DNA of 64,000 nucleotides. Source: Serratia nematodiphila DZ0503SBS1. Lineage in GTDB: Bacteria > Pseudomonadota > Gammaproteobacteria > Enterobacterales > Enterobacteriaceae. Positions 17,782-26,677 of this stretch are shown piece after piece. Numbering within the stretch: position 1 is the first letter of the stretch; each line of letters starts with the position of its first letter. The stretch is taken from positions 2,852,001-2,916,000 of the forward strand of contig NZ_JPUX01000001.1 in the NCBI RefSeq assembly GCF_000738675.1. The letters run 5' to 3'. Below the pieces are notes generated by a model that saw nothing but the letters and a program-made list of their open reading frames with translations, had not been told where the DNA came from and made no database searches. The translations under genes were made by a program, and so were the position numbers.

Positions 17782-19077
17782 ATGAGTGATAATCAGAGCA
17801 GGAATATTTTCCGCCAGGAGGCGGTCAATTATCAACGTCAAAGATGGACCGGCAGGGCGCTGTTAATTTCCGGCGCGTCGAGCCATGTGATTGCCGCCAC
17901 CTGTTTCACTTTTATTCTGATCCTGGCGGGCGCACTCTATTTTTGCGAGTACACGCGCCGGGTCGATGTTGAAGGCGAGGTGATCAGCATCCCGCATTCC
18001 ACCAATGTGTTTTCCTCCCAATACGGCTACGTGAGCCAGGCATTTCATAAAGCCGGTGACGTCGTGGAAAAGGACGAGCCGCTGTATGTGATTGATGTCT
18101 CGAGAAGCACCACGTCCGGCAATGTCAGCCATATCGCAGCCAGCGAAATAAGCAAACAGATTAGCAATCTGGATTCGATAATCAGCAAGCTGAATAAAAA
18201 TAAAACCGCCATGCTGGATAATTTGCGCAAACAGATCAATAGCTATGAAAACGCCTATAAAGAAACCGAGAAACTGAACCTCAGCGCCAAAGAGGGGATG
18301 GATAAAATGCGGGATAGCCTGAAAAATTACGAGCACTATTTGACGAAAGGCCTGATCACCAAAGATCAGTTAAATTATCAGCGTTCGCTCTTTCAACAAC
18401 AGCAAAGCTCGTATCAGGCGCTCTACAGCCAAAAGATCCAGCAAAATATTCAGCTGTCGCAGTTGCGCAGCGATTTGCTGATTCGCGCCGCCGATTACGA
18501 CAATCAGATATCGCAAAGCGAATCGCAACGCAGTGATTTACAACGCCAGCTGGCGGAGTCCAATGCCGGCGGCCAGGTCATTATCAAAGCGCCGCTCAAG
18601 GGGAAAATCGAGTCGTTGAGCGTGACCGCCGGGCAGGTGGTCGAGAGCGGCAGCAGTCTGGCGCAAATCAAACCGATTGATAACATCAAATATTATCTGG
18701 TTTTATGGCTGCCGAATAACAGTTTGCCCTACGTGAAAATCGGTGATGGCATCAACATTCGCTATGAAGCCTTCCCGTCGGATAAATTCGGTCAGTTTCC
18801 GGGAAAAATAGAATCCATCTCGTCGGTCCCCGCCTCCCCGCAGGAAATGTCGGAATACAGCAGCGGAAATAAAAGGGAAAGGAACGCCTACTACAAAGTG
18901 CTGGCGTCCATCAGCGACACGCAATTCAGCGATAAAGGCAAATATCTCGAAATCAGCAGCGGGCTGCAGGCCAGGGTCATCGTCTTCCTGGATAAGAAAC
19001 CGCTTTATCAGTGGGCGATCGCGCCTTTGTATGACATAAAAAACAGCGTCGTGGGGCGAGTCGATGAAGGACAATAA
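17782..19077 (+). CDS. HlyD-family microcin secretion adaptor (CvaA/MchE type)
   Basis: A 431-residue membrane-fusion protein. A short cytoplasmic N-terminus (FRQEAVNYQRQRWTG) precedes one membrane helix (about residues 37-55, ATCFTFILILAGALYF). The periplasmic part has a lipoyl-like half (VEGEVISIP, GDVVEKDEPLYVID), a long coiled-coil hairpin (about residues 120-260, many Gln, Lys, Ser), a second lipoyl half (VIIKAPLKGKIESLSV) and a beta-barrel domain. It would bridge the ABC transporter at 19064 and an outer-membrane TolC, not encoded here. Its 3' end overlaps the ABC gene by 14 bases, so the two are coupled. Confidence 0.93.
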   Translation: MSDNQSRNIFRQEAVNYQRQRWTGRALLISGASSHVIAATCFTFILILAGALYFCEYTRRVDVEGEVISIPHSTNVFSSQYGYVSQAFHKAGDVVEKDEPLYVIDVSRSTTSGNVSHIAASEISKQISNLDSIISKLNKNKTAMLDNLRKQINSYENAYKETEKLNLSAKEGMDKMRDSLKNYEHYLTKGLITKDQLNYQRSLFQQQQSSYQALYSQKIQQNIQLSQLRSDLLIRAADYDNQISQSESQRSDLQRQLAESNAGGQVIIKAPLKGKIESLSVTAGQVVESGSSLAQIKPIDNIKYYLVLWLPNNSLPYVKIGDGINIRYEAFPSDKFGQFPGKIESISSVPASPQEMSEYSSGNKRERNAYYKVLASISDTQFSDKGKYLEISSGLQARVIVFLDKKPLYQWAIAPLYDIKNSVVGRVDEGQ

Positions 19078-21199
19078 TCTCTTTGAACGGATCAACGAGA
19101 AGTTAACCTTCTCACTGCGCAAGCGGGTGCCGAGCATCTTGCAGTCGGAGTCATCGGAATGCGGCCTGGCGTGCCTCGCCATGATCGCCTCCTATTACGG
19201 GTTTAATGTGGATATGCTGAGCCTGCGGCAGCGATTCGGCATTTCCACCCAGGGCGCGACCCTGGGGACGATCTCTCAAATCGCGTCGCAAATCCAGCTG
19301 AAGACGCGCGCCTTGTCCCTGGACATCGACGAAATCAATCAGCTGAAAACGCCCTGCATACTGCACTGGAATATGAATCACTTCGTGGTGTTGGTTAAGG
19401 TGCAGCGCGCCGGTTTTGTCATTCACGATCCGGCCTTCGGGCGCCGAGTGATCGGGCTGCAGGAGATGTCGAATCATTTTACCGGCATCGCGTTGGAGCT
19501 GTGGCCCGACAGGGCCTTTCAAAAAGAGACCCTCAAGACCCGTTTGCGCCTGCTGGATTTGATGAAAAACATCGAGGGCCTGCCGGGGACGCTGCTCAAG
19601 ATCTTTGCGTTATCGATAGTCATCGAGTCGGTCAACCTGCTGCTGCCGGTGGGAACCCAACTGGTGACCGACCATGTCATTCAGGCGCATGACTACAGCC
19701 TGCTGACGGTCATCTGTTTGGGGCTGATCTTCTTCACCTTGTTCCGCGCGGTGGTCAGCATCGCCAGGGCCTGGATCTCCATCGTGCTCGGGACGCTGAC
19801 CGATATTCAGTGGAAGACGACGCTGTTTGAACACCTGATGAAGCTGCCGCTGGATTTTTTCGAAAAAAGGCACCTGGGGGACATTCAATCGCGCTTTTCC
19901 TCGCTGGATGCGATCAGAACCACCTTTACCAATAATATCGTCAGCGGGATCATCGACGGCATCATGACGGTCGGGCTGTTCGCGATGATGATGGTCTACG
20001 GCGGCTGGCTGGTCTGGGTCGTGGCGGGCTTCACTCTGATCTACATCCTCATCAGGATGATGACTTACAGAACCTACCGTCAATTCTCGGAGGAGCAGAT
20101 CGTCAAGGCGGCCAAGGCCAACTCGCATTTCATGGAGACGCTGTACGGCATCTCTACCGTCAAGGCGCTGGGCATCAAGGAAACGCGCTCCAGCTATTGG
20201 CTCAATCTGAACGTCGACGCCGCCAATACCAATATCAAAATCACCCGATTCAATATGATGTTCGGCGGGATCAATACCTTTATCACGACGCTCGATCAGG
20301 TGGCGATCCTGTGGCTTGGCGCCATGATGGTCATCGACAATTCCATGACGCTCGGCATGTTCATGGCGTTCAATGCCTATCGCGGCCAATTCTCTCAGCG
20401 GGCCTCGAGCCTGATCGATCTGGCGATCGGCTTGCGCATGCTGTCGCTGCACAATGAGAGGATATCCGACATCGTCTTTACCGATGCGGAGACGGAGTCC
20501 GCGCCGCGACAGGTTTTCCCCTTGGGCACGGGGATTGCCATTGAGGTAAAAAATCTTACGTATCAATATGACGCGCTGTCGCGGCCGATCTTCAAAGACC
20601 TGAACATGCGCATTGCGGCCGGCGAAAGCGTGGCCGTCGTGGGCGCCTCCGGCGCGGGCAAGACCACCTTGCTGAAGGTGATGTGCGGTTTGCTCAGCCC
20701 CACTTCCGGCCAGGTTTTGGCCGACGCGATGGATATCCATAAAGTCGGGGTGAATAACTACCGTAACGCGATCGCCTGCGTGCTGCAGGACGACCGGCTG
20801 TTCTCCGGGTCCATTGCGGAAAACATCAGCGGGTTTGAGGTCAATGCCAATAAAGAGCTGATCATGGCCTGCGCGATACACAGCAATATCCACGATGAAA
20901 TCATGCAGATGCCGATGGGCTACGAAACCCTGATCGGCGAGTTGGGCAACGGCATCTCCGGCGGGCAAAAGCAACGTTTGTTTATCGCGCGCGCCCTCTA
21001 TCGCCGCCCGAGCGTGCTGTTTATGGATGAAGCGACCAGCCATCTGGACGTTGAGAATGAGTCGGCGATCAACCGGGCGATATCTTCGCTGAATATTACG
21101 CGCGTGATCGTCGCCCACAGAAAGTCGACCATCGACTCGGCCGACAGGGTGGTGGTGCTGGGGGCCGAGAGCGGCGCGCCGGCAGGCGGCGGTGAATAA
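19064..21199 (+). CDS. C39-peptidase ABC exporter (CvaB/MchF type)
   Basis: A 711-residue inner-membrane exporter that both cuts double-glycine-type leaders and exports the peptide. The N-terminal C39 peptidase has the catalytic cysteine in ESSECGLACLAMIASYYG (near residue 33), the histidine in HWNMNHFVVLVK and the aspartate in IHDPAFGRR. A membrane domain of about six helices follows (about 165-440). The nucleotide-binding domain has Walker A GASGAGKTT, signature ISGGQKQR, Walker B VLFMDEATSHLD and the switch histidine in IVAHRKST. All catalytic residues are present. Its likely substrates are the two peptides with Gly-Ala leaders. It ends the accessory block. Confidence 0.95.
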   Translation: MKDNNLFERINEKLTFSLRKRVPSILQSESSECGLACLAMIASYYGFNVDMLSLRQRFGISTQGATLGTISQIASQIQLKTRALSLDIDEINQLKTPCILHWNMNHFVVLVKVQRAGFVIHDPAFGRRVIGLQEMSNHFTGIALELWPDRAFQKETLKTRLRLLDLMKNIEGLPGTLLKIFALSIVIESVNLLLPVGTQLVTDHVIQAHDYSLLTVICLGLIFFTLFRAVVSIARAWISIVLGTLTDIQWKTTLFEHLMKLPLDFFEKRHLGDIQSRFSSLDAIRTTFTNNIVSGIIDGIMTVGLFAMMMVYGGWLVWVVAGFTLIYILIRMMTYRTYRQFSEEQIVKAAKANSHFMETLYGISTVKALGIKETRSSYWLNLNVDAANTNIKITRFNMMFGGINTFITTLDQVAILWLGAMMVIDNSMTLGMFMAFNAYRGQFSQRASSLIDLAIGLRMLSLHNERISDIVFTDAETESAPRQVFPLGTGIAIEVKNLTYQYDALSRPIFKDLNMRIAAGESVAVVGASGAGKTTLLKVMCGLLSPTSGQVLADAMDIHKVGVNNYRNAIACVLQDDRLFSGSIAENISGFEVNANKELIMACAIHSNIHDEIMQMPMGYETLIGELGNGISGGQKQRLFIARALYRRPSVLFMDEATSHLDVENESAINRAISSLNITRVIVAHRKSTIDSADRVVVLGAESGAPAGGGE

Positions 21200-21315
21200 A
21201 GGGCGCTTGCGGGCGCCGGGGGCGAAGCCGGCAACGCAGGCTGTCCCCGCGGCCCAAATCGCGGTAAAATGCAGCAGTTGACCCTATCGCATTCCATCAG
21301 GCCGTCGAACCCGCT

Positions 21316-21516
21316 ATGAAAACGCGCAAACCGCGCCGCCCGCCCGGGCGGTGGATCTATTACATCCTGCATGAAGACATGCTGTGGCCTTGCCCGGTCA
21401 AATGGGAGTGGGAGAGCGGCTATAACGCCTGGTTGCCGTTTTACTATTCCCCCACGCTGGAATTCGTCGCCGGCAACCCCGCCCGCGCCACCAAGGTCAG
21501 CAGCGGCCGGCGCTAA
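21316..21516 (+). CDS. small hypothetical protein (66 aa)
   Basis: A short basic protein rich in Trp, Tyr and Pro (WIYYILHEDMLWPCPVKW). No signal peptide or membrane helix. I do not recognise it. The ribosome binding site is weak (only gaacc before the ATG). The aromatic-rich, non-random composition argues for a real gene. It lies between the exporter and a pilotin-like lipoprotein and might belong with either, or with neither. Confidence 0.5.
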   Translation: MKTRKPRRPPGRWIYYILHEDMLWPCPVKWEWESGYNAWLPFYYSPTLEFVAGNPARATKVSSGRR

Positions 21517-21592
21517 GCGTGCTGCCCGCCTTGCCGCCCGGCATCCGCTCACCTAAGATCATTGCATCACCCACAGGTTTCCGGGAGCGTCC

Positions 21593-21991
21593 ATGTCTAC
21601 TCTGTTTCGCGCGTCTCTTTGCGGCGTAGCGGCGTTGTTGCTGCTTGCGGGTTGTCAGCAGACGGCGCATCAACCGGCGCCGCCGCTGCAGGCGCAATTG
21701 GATCACATCGCTTTGATGTTGGCCGGCGGGCATTTCCTGCGCGTGGACTGCGGGCGCAGCGAGATACCGGACGACGTGAAGCTGCAGCGCACCGCAATGC
21801 GTGCGGCGCAGCACCGCGGCTGGGACACGCAGGCGGCAGGGTATCGGCAGTTGCCGGCGCTCACCCAGGCGCGTTACCTGACTCTGCAACAGGATAGTCA
21901 ACTGCTGACGGACAAATGCGCCACGCTCAGCCGCAGCACCGCGCGCTTTATCGCGGCGGCGCAGGCCGATCAGGAAGACTACATGGAGTAG
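21593..21991 (+). CDS. PulS/OutS-like type II secretion pilotin lipoprotein
   Basis: A 132-residue lipoprotein: signal peptide with lipobox LLAG-C (Cys at residue 21), so lipidated and probably sent to the outer membrane. The mature part matches the PulS/OutS pilotin pattern: LAGGHFLRVDCGRSEIPDD, then RTAMRAAQHRGWDTQ and later KCATLSRSTARFIAAA, with the two cysteines of the family. Pilotins carry the secretin to the outer membrane. No other type II secretion gene is in this window, so it is an orphan gspS here. ATG 21593 follows gggag. Family call good, pathway role inferred. Confidence 0.75.
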   Translation: MSTLFRASLCGVAALLLLAGCQQTAHQPAPPLQAQLDHIALMLAGGHFLRVDCGRSEIPDDVKLQRTAMRAAQHRGWDTQAAGYRQLPALTQARYLTLQQDSQLLTDKCATLSRSTARFIAAAQADQEDYME

Positions 21992-22062
21992 CGCTGCGGT
22001 GTGCCTGTCGGGCGTTCGCCACGGGCGCCCAAAAATTCTTTGCAGGATAACGATTTATCGCT

Positions 22063-22079
22063 CATCATTTGAAATGATG
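22063..22079. promoter_or_regulatory. perfect palindrome upstream of yeeO, possible operator
   Basis: CATCATTT-G-AAATGATG, eight perfect base pairs around one central base, 27 bases before the yeeO start. A nearly identical inverted repeat lies upstream of the NRPS at 29349. The binding protein is unknown. Confidence 0.4.
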
Positions 22080-22105
22080 TTTCACTTTTATCCATCGAGC
22101 CCACC

Positions 22106-23539
22106 TTGAACCTGTATGCCGCACTGCGTCAGCGCGTGGAAAATACGCCCTGGTACGCCAAACGGAAAAGCTACCGCGTGCTGTTCTGGCGCGAAATCAC
22201 GCCGCTGGCGGTGCCGATTTTTCTGGAGAACGCCTGCGTTCTGTTGATGGGGGTGCTGAGCACCTTTCTGGTGAGTTGGCTCGGCAAAGAGGCGATGGCC
22301 GGGGTAGGGCTGGCGGACAGCTTCAACATGGTGATCATCGCCTTTTTCGCCGCGGTGGATCTCGGCACCACCGTGGTGGTGGCCTTCAGCCTCGGCAAGC
22401 GCGATCGCCGGCGGGCGCGGGCGGCGGCGCGTCAGTCGCTGGTGCTGATGACCGGCGTGGCGCTGCTGTTGGCGGCGGGCATTCACCTGGCGGGCGAACC
22501 GATCATTGATGTGATCGCCGGCGCGGCCTCGCCGGAAGTGAAAGCGCTGGCGCTCTCTTACCTGCAAACCACGGTGTGGAGCTACCCGGCGGCGGCGATT
22601 GCGCTGATCGGCAGCGGCGCCCTGCGCGGCGCAGGCAACACCAAGATCCCGCTGCTTATCAATGGCGGCATGAATATCCTCAATATCATCATCAGCAGCA
22701 TCCTGATTTACGGCATGCTGGGCTGGCACGGGCTGGGGTTCGTCGGCGCCGGGCTGGGGCTGACGATTTCCCGCTATATCGGCGCCATCGCCATCCTCTA
22801 TGTGCTGGCGATCGGTTTTAATCCGGCGCTGCACATCACGCTGAAAAGCTATTTCACGCCGCTGAAGATGAGCATCCTGTGGGAAGTGCTGGGGATCGGC
22901 ATTCCCGCCAGCGTCGAGTCGGTGCTGTTTAACGGCGGCAAACTGTTGACGCAGATGTTCGTCGCCGGCATGGGCACCAACGTGATCGCCGGTAACTTCA
23001 TCGCCTTCTCCATCGCTTCGTTGATCAATTTGCCGGGCAACGCGCTGGGCTCGGCTTCGACCATCATCGTTGGCCGGCGGCTCGGCAAAGGCGAGATCGG
23101 TCAGGCGGAACGGCAGCTGCGCCATATTTTCTGGCTGTCGACCCTTGGGCTGACCGCTATCGCCTGGGGCACGGCGCCGTTGGCCGGGGTGTTCGCTGCG
23201 TTTTATACCTCGCAGGATGACGTGAAAACGGTGGTGAAAACCCTGATTTGGCTCAACGCCGCCTTTATGCCGATCTGGGCCGCTTCCTGGGTGTTGCCCG
23301 CCGGACTGAAAGGCGCGCGCGACGCCCGCTTCGCCATGTGGGTGACGATGCTTGGCATGTGGGGCTGCCGCGTGGTGGCGGGCTACGCGCTGGGTATCGA
23401 ACTGGGCATGGGCGTGGTGGGTGTCTGGTTGGGGATGTTCCTCGATTGGGCGGTGCGCGGCGCCTTGTTCTACTGGCGCATGGTCAGCGGGCGCTGGCTG
23501 TGGAAATATCCGCGAGCCAAACGCCGGGAGGCCGGGTAA
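22106..23539 (+). CDS. yeeO: MATE-family flavin exporter YeeO
   Basis: A 477-residue inner-membrane exporter with about 12 helices. From my memory of E. coli YeeO the match is close along the whole length, including WHAKRKSY/WYAKRKSY-type start, REITPLAVPIFLENACVLL, SGALRGAGNTKIPLLING and GIGIPASVESVLF. YeeO exports FMN and FAD and has been tested for drug efflux. E. coli YeeO has a longer N-terminus; here a TTG at 22106 gives the start MNLYAALRQRV, with only a weak binding site (atcgagccc). No ATG upstream in frame was seen. It is probably a single gene, with a palindrome just upstream. Confidence 0.9.
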   Translation: MNLYAALRQRVENTPWYAKRKSYRVLFWREITPLAVPIFLENACVLLMGVLSTFLVSWLGKEAMAGVGLADSFNMVIIAFFAAVDLGTTVVVAFSLGKRDRRRARAAARQSLVLMTGVALLLAAGIHLAGEPIIDVIAGAASPEVKALALSYLQTTVWSYPAAAIALIGSGALRGAGNTKIPLLINGGMNILNIIISSILIYGMLGWHGLGFVGAGLGLTISRYIGAIAILYVLAIGFNPALHITLKSYFTPLKMSILWEVLGIGIPASVESVLFNGGKLLTQMFVAGMGTNVIAGNFIAFSIASLINLPGNALGSASTIIVGRRLGKGEIGQAERQLRHIFWLSTLGLTAIAWGTAPLAGVFAAFYTSQDDVKTVVKTLIWLNAAFMPIWAASWVLPAGLKGARDARFAMWVTMLGMWGCRVVAGYALGIELGMGVVGVWLGMFLDWAVRGALFYWRMVSGRWLWKYPRAKRREAG

Positions 23540-23569
23540 CGCCGGCCGCGGGGCACCGGCGAGATGGCC

Positions 23570-23749
23570 TCAGTATAAAAGCGTCATCGCGCTGAAGAAC
23601 AGCAGCGTCAACGCGATGATGATGAGGTTTTGCGTGGCTTTGCGCACCAGCTTGCTGGCGCTCAGGCGGCTGTCGATGACGTAGAGCAGCGGCACCATCA
23701 GCAGCACATAGGCGAACATCAACATGGCGGTAAAGGGCTGCAGATTCAT
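23570..23749 (-). CDS. small two-helix membrane protein (59 aa)
   Basis: A 59-residue protein reading MNLQPFTAMLMFAYVLLMVP at its start. It has two hydrophobic helices (about residues 8-25 and 42-58) separated by a basic loop (DSRLSASKLVRKATQ). AGGAGG lies seven bases before the ATG, a strong site. Its ATG overlaps the stop of the minus-strand gene at 23746 as ATGA, so the two are coupled. I do not recognise the family. The pair sits behind a promoter that overlaps a Fur-box match, so iron-dependent expression is inferred. Confidence 0.7.
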   Translation of the reverse strand: MNLQPFTAMLMFAYVLLMVPLLYVIDSRLSASKLVRKATQNLIIIALTLLFFSAMTLLY

Positions 23750-23931
23750 TCATGTTCCTCCTGTGCGCCATCATGGCCGACCAGATGCACCAGCACCGCC
23801 TTCGGCTGATGCGGCAAACCAATAAAGGGCGGGGTGGCTGGGGAGTCCGCCGTGAACGGCAGACCGGCACGCCGCGTCTTCACCGCCGCTTGCAGGATCT
23901 TCTTTCGATGCTTCCGAGTATGGTCGACCAT
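23746..23931 (-). CDS. possible small basic protein (61 aa) upstream of the two-helix gene
   Basis: Starts MVDHTRKHRKKI and contains AGLPFTADSPATPPFIGLPH, ending in an acidic EEHE. No membrane helix. GGAGG lies only three bases before the ATG, which is tight. Support comes from the ATGA overlap with the next gene and from its position as the first frame behind the promoter at 24024-24052. A UUCG-capped hairpin (ggccgcc / ggcggcc, about 23946-23963) precedes it in the leader. Function unknown; it could be a chance frame over an untranslated leader. Confidence 0.45.
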   Translation of the reverse strand: MVDHTRKHRKKILQAAVKTRRAGLPFTADSPATPPFIGLPHQPKAVLVHLVGHDGAQEEHE

Positions 23932-24023
23932 GCGCCTCCGAATAGGGCCGCCCGAAGGCGGCCGATCGTTGTATTGCCCATTAAGCTGGAGAGGATCGCA
24001 GCCGCTGCCGGGGCCGCAGAGGT

Positions 24024-24052
24024 ATAATATTGCGAATGATAACCATTATCAA
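24024..24052 (-). promoter_or_regulatory. sigma-70 promoter overlapping a Fur box
   Basis: On the minus strand TTGATA (24052-24047) and TATTAT (24029-24024) are 17 bases apart. Between and over them, plus-strand 24032-24050 (gcgaatgataaccattatc) matches 16 of 19 positions of the Fur consensus GATAATGATAATCATTATC. It would repress the small minus-strand genes in iron-replete cells. A TATAAT also reads on the plus strand at 24023-24028, but no gene lies downstream that way. Confidence 0.75.
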
Positions 24053-24112
24053 TAATGCGAGTGAAAAAATTAAGGGTATTGCGAGGGGACAGCCGGCGGG
24101 GCGGGAAAAGAA

Positions 24113-24136
24113 AAAGCACGCCTTGCGGCGTGCTTT
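24113..24136 (-). terminator. rho-independent terminator of gcd
   Basis: Perfect 10-base stem aaagcacgcc / ggcgtgcttt with a 4-base loop. On the minus strand it runs into a T-rich tract (tttttctttt). It lies 22 bases past the gcd stop. Confidence 0.85.
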
Positions 24137-24157
24137 GCGGGGTACTAACGGCGGTGG

Positions 24158-26530
24158 TTACTTCTGATCGGGCAGAGCGTAAGCGACCACGTAGTCGCCC
24201 AGCTTGGTGCCGAAGGAACCGTGGCCGCCGGCGTAGATCAGCACGTACTGCTTGCCGTTGACCTCATAGGTCATCGGCGTCGCCTGGCCGCCGGCCGGCA
24301 AGCGCGCTTCCCACAGTTTTTCACCGTTGGTCACGCTGAAGGCGCGCAGGTAGTTGTCAGCGGTGGCGCCGATGAAGAACACGTTACCGGCGGTGGTCAC
24401 CGGGCCGCCCAGCATCGGCATGCCCATTTTGAACGGCAGCGGCAGCGGTGAGCTGTCGCGCACGGTGCCGATGCGTTTTTTCCACACGATGTCGTTGGTT
24501 TTCAGATCCACGGCGGAAATGTAACCCCAGGCCGGCTGTTTGCACGGCAGGCCGAACGGCGACAGGAACGGATTCAGGGTGACGCCGAACGGCACGCCAT
24601 ACTGCGGCTGTACGCCGGATTCGGTGCCGCTGCCGCCTTTGTCGCCTTCCGGCGGCTCAATCGGGTTGCCCGGGCCGCGCGGGATCAGTTTGGAGACGAA
24701 CGGCAGCGCGATCGGGTTGGCGATGGCGATTTCGCGATCGGTATCGACGGCCAGGCCGCCCCATTCGAACATGCCCAGGTTACCCGGGAACACCAGCGTG
24801 CCCTGCTCGGAAGGCGGGGTGAAGGTGCCTTCATAACGCAGGCTGTGGAACATCACGCGGCAGACCAGCTGATCATAGATGGTCGCGCCCCACATGTCGG
24901 CGCCGGTCAGTTTCTTCTCAGGACGGAAGGTCAACTCGGAGAACGGCTGGGTCGGCGACAGGCGATCGCCTTTGGCCGGGCCCTGCGGTACCGGTTTCTC
25001 CGGCGCCGGCACCACCAGTTCGCCGTTGGTGCGGTTCAGCACGAAGATGTTGCCGGTTTTGGTCGGCACGTAGATGACCGGCACTTTTTTACCGCTCTTG
25101 TCGGTAATGTCCGCCAGGGTTGGCTGCGCCGGCACGTCCATATCCCACAGGTCGTGGTGGACCGTCTGATAGAACCAGGCCAGTTTGCCGGTGGAGGCGT
25201 TCAGCGCCAGCAGGCCGCTGGCGTAGCGCTCCATTTCCGGGGTGCGGTTGCCGCCCCAGATGTCCGGCGTGGCGACGCCCATCGGCAGGTAAACGATATC
25301 CAGCTTGGCGTCATAGGCGGCAGGCGCCCAGGAGTTCGGCGAGTTCGGCACGAAGTGGTGCTCGTCCGCCGGGATGGCGTTCGGATCTTTCGCGCCCGGA
25401 TCGAAGGCCCACAGCAGCTTGCCGCTGTTGACATCGAAGCCGCGGATCACGCCGGAAGGCTCACGGTTGGAGTAGTTGTCGGTCACGGCGCCGGCGACGA
25501 CGATCACTTTATCGGTGATCACCGGCGGTGAGGTCGGCTCGTAGTGGCCCGGCGTCGCATACGGCATGTTGCTCTGCAGGTTCAGCTCACCGTTGTTGGC
25601 GAAGTCCGGGCAGGGTTTGCCGGTTTCGGCGTCCAGCGCAAACAGGCGGCCGTCGTTGACCGGCAGAATGATGCGGCGTGCGCACATCGCCGGAGCGGCG
25701 TCGCCGGCGGCGCCTGCGGCTGCGGCGGTTTCGTGATAAGACACGCCGCGACAGGTGATGTGCTGGAAGGTTGGGTTGTATTTCAGCTGCGGATCAAACT
25801 TCCATTTTTCTTTACCGGTGGCGGCATCCAGCGCAAACAGCTTCTGGTGCGGCGTACACATGTAAAGGGTATCGCGGATTTTGATCGGCGTGACTTCGTT
25901 GGTGATCTCACCCGGATCGTTGGCGGTCTTCAGATCGCCGGTCTGGAAACGCCAGGCTTCTTGCAGCTGGCCAACGTTTTTGTCGTTGATCTGGCTCAGC
26001 GGCGAGTAACGGGTGCCTTCCTGGGTGCGGCCATAGGCCGGCCAGTCGGCGCCGGTGGCGTCTTTCGGCTGTACCTGCGCGGCGTCGAGCGTGCCGTTGA
26101 TCTCTTGCGGATCGTTGAACACGGCATAGGCCAACGCGATGACGGTGATGACCAGCGCCGCGCTCAGCGCGCCGTAGGCGAATTTGCCGTTGGCCACCAG
26201 CTTGCGGTAGATAAACGGCAGCACCAGCCACAGGCCGAAGAAGAAGGTGACGTCCAGGCGCGGCGTCAGCGCCCAGAAGTCCGGGCCCACTTCCCACAGG
26301 GCCCAAATGGTGGTGCCCAACAGGAATGCCGCGTACAGCAGCAGCGCGGTGGCGCGGCGGCGGAACAGCAGCCAAGAGGTCGCCAGCAGCACCAGCCCGG
26401 CGATGATGTAATACAGCGAACCGCCCAACTTGGCCAGCCAGATGCCGCCGCCGAGCAGATAAAGCCCGCTCAGCGCGGCAAACAGCGCCGTTATGACGAT
26501 AAGCGGCGATAGTGACGCTTTATTTTGCAT
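24158..26530 (-). CDS. gcd: membrane-bound PQQ-dependent glucose dehydrogenase
   Basis: A 790-residue quinoprotein that oxidises glucose to gluconolactone in the periplasm and passes electrons to ubiquinone. Five hydrophobic helices fill residues 8 to about 140 (LFAALSGLYLLGGGIWL onward), then a periplasmic eight-bladed PQQ propeller begins near DWPAYGRTQEGTRYSPL. Family signatures include HITCRGVSYHET, GHYEPTSPPVITDKVIVVAG, HHDLWDMDVPAQP and GGPVTTAGNVFFIGATADN. Length is close to E. coli Gcd (796). AAGGG lies eight bases before the ATG. It needs PQQ; no pqq biosynthesis gene is in the window, but the PQQ receptor gene is immediately upstream on the same strand. Confidence 0.97.
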   Translation of the reverse strand: MQNKASLSPLIVITALFAALSGLYLLGGGIWLAKLGGSLYYIIAGLVLLATSWLLFRRRATALLLYAAFLLGTTIWALWEVGPDFWALTPRLDVTFFFGLWLVLPFIYRKLVANGKFAYGALSAALVITVIALAYAVFNDPQEINGTLDAAQVQPKDATGADWPAYGRTQEGTRYSPLSQINDKNVGQLQEAWRFQTGDLKTANDPGEITNEVTPIKIRDTLYMCTPHQKLFALDAATGKEKWKFDPQLKYNPTFQHITCRGVSYHETAAAAGAAGDAAPAMCARRIILPVNDGRLFALDAETGKPCPDFANNGELNLQSNMPYATPGHYEPTSPPVITDKVIVVAGAVTDNYSNREPSGVIRGFDVNSGKLLWAFDPGAKDPNAIPADEHHFVPNSPNSWAPAAYDAKLDIVYLPMGVATPDIWGGNRTPEMERYASGLLALNASTGKLAWFYQTVHHDLWDMDVPAQPTLADITDKSGKKVPVIYVPTKTGNIFVLNRTNGELVVPAPEKPVPQGPAKGDRLSPTQPFSELTFRPEKKLTGADMWGATIYDQLVCRVMFHSLRYEGTFTPPSEQGTLVFPGNLGMFEWGGLAVDTDREIAIANPIALPFVSKLIPRGPGNPIEPPEGDKGGSGTESGVQPQYGVPFGVTLNPFLSPFGLPCKQPAWGYISAVDLKTNDIVWKKRIGTVRDSSPLPLPFKMGMPMLGGPVTTAGNVFFIGATADNYLRAFSVTNGEKLWEARLPAGGQATPMTYEVNGKQYVLIYAGGHGSFGTKLGDYVVAYALPDQK

Positions 26531-26677
26531 AGCAATACCCTTACCAAAAATGAAAGTCCCCGATTTAGAGATTAAGCCAAATCGGAAAAAACACGCGGTT
26601 TCTCCCTATTATTTCAGCGAGAAGCCGCTAGGGTGACGTAAAACCCATCCCGTTTTTTAACCTTAAGGTGCTTTGCC

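Noticed and set aside
24055..24261. A plus-strand gene downstream of the TATAAT at 24023
   Set aside because: The open frame runs through the gcd terminator and into gcd antisense; the minus-strand promoter explains the Fur box better.
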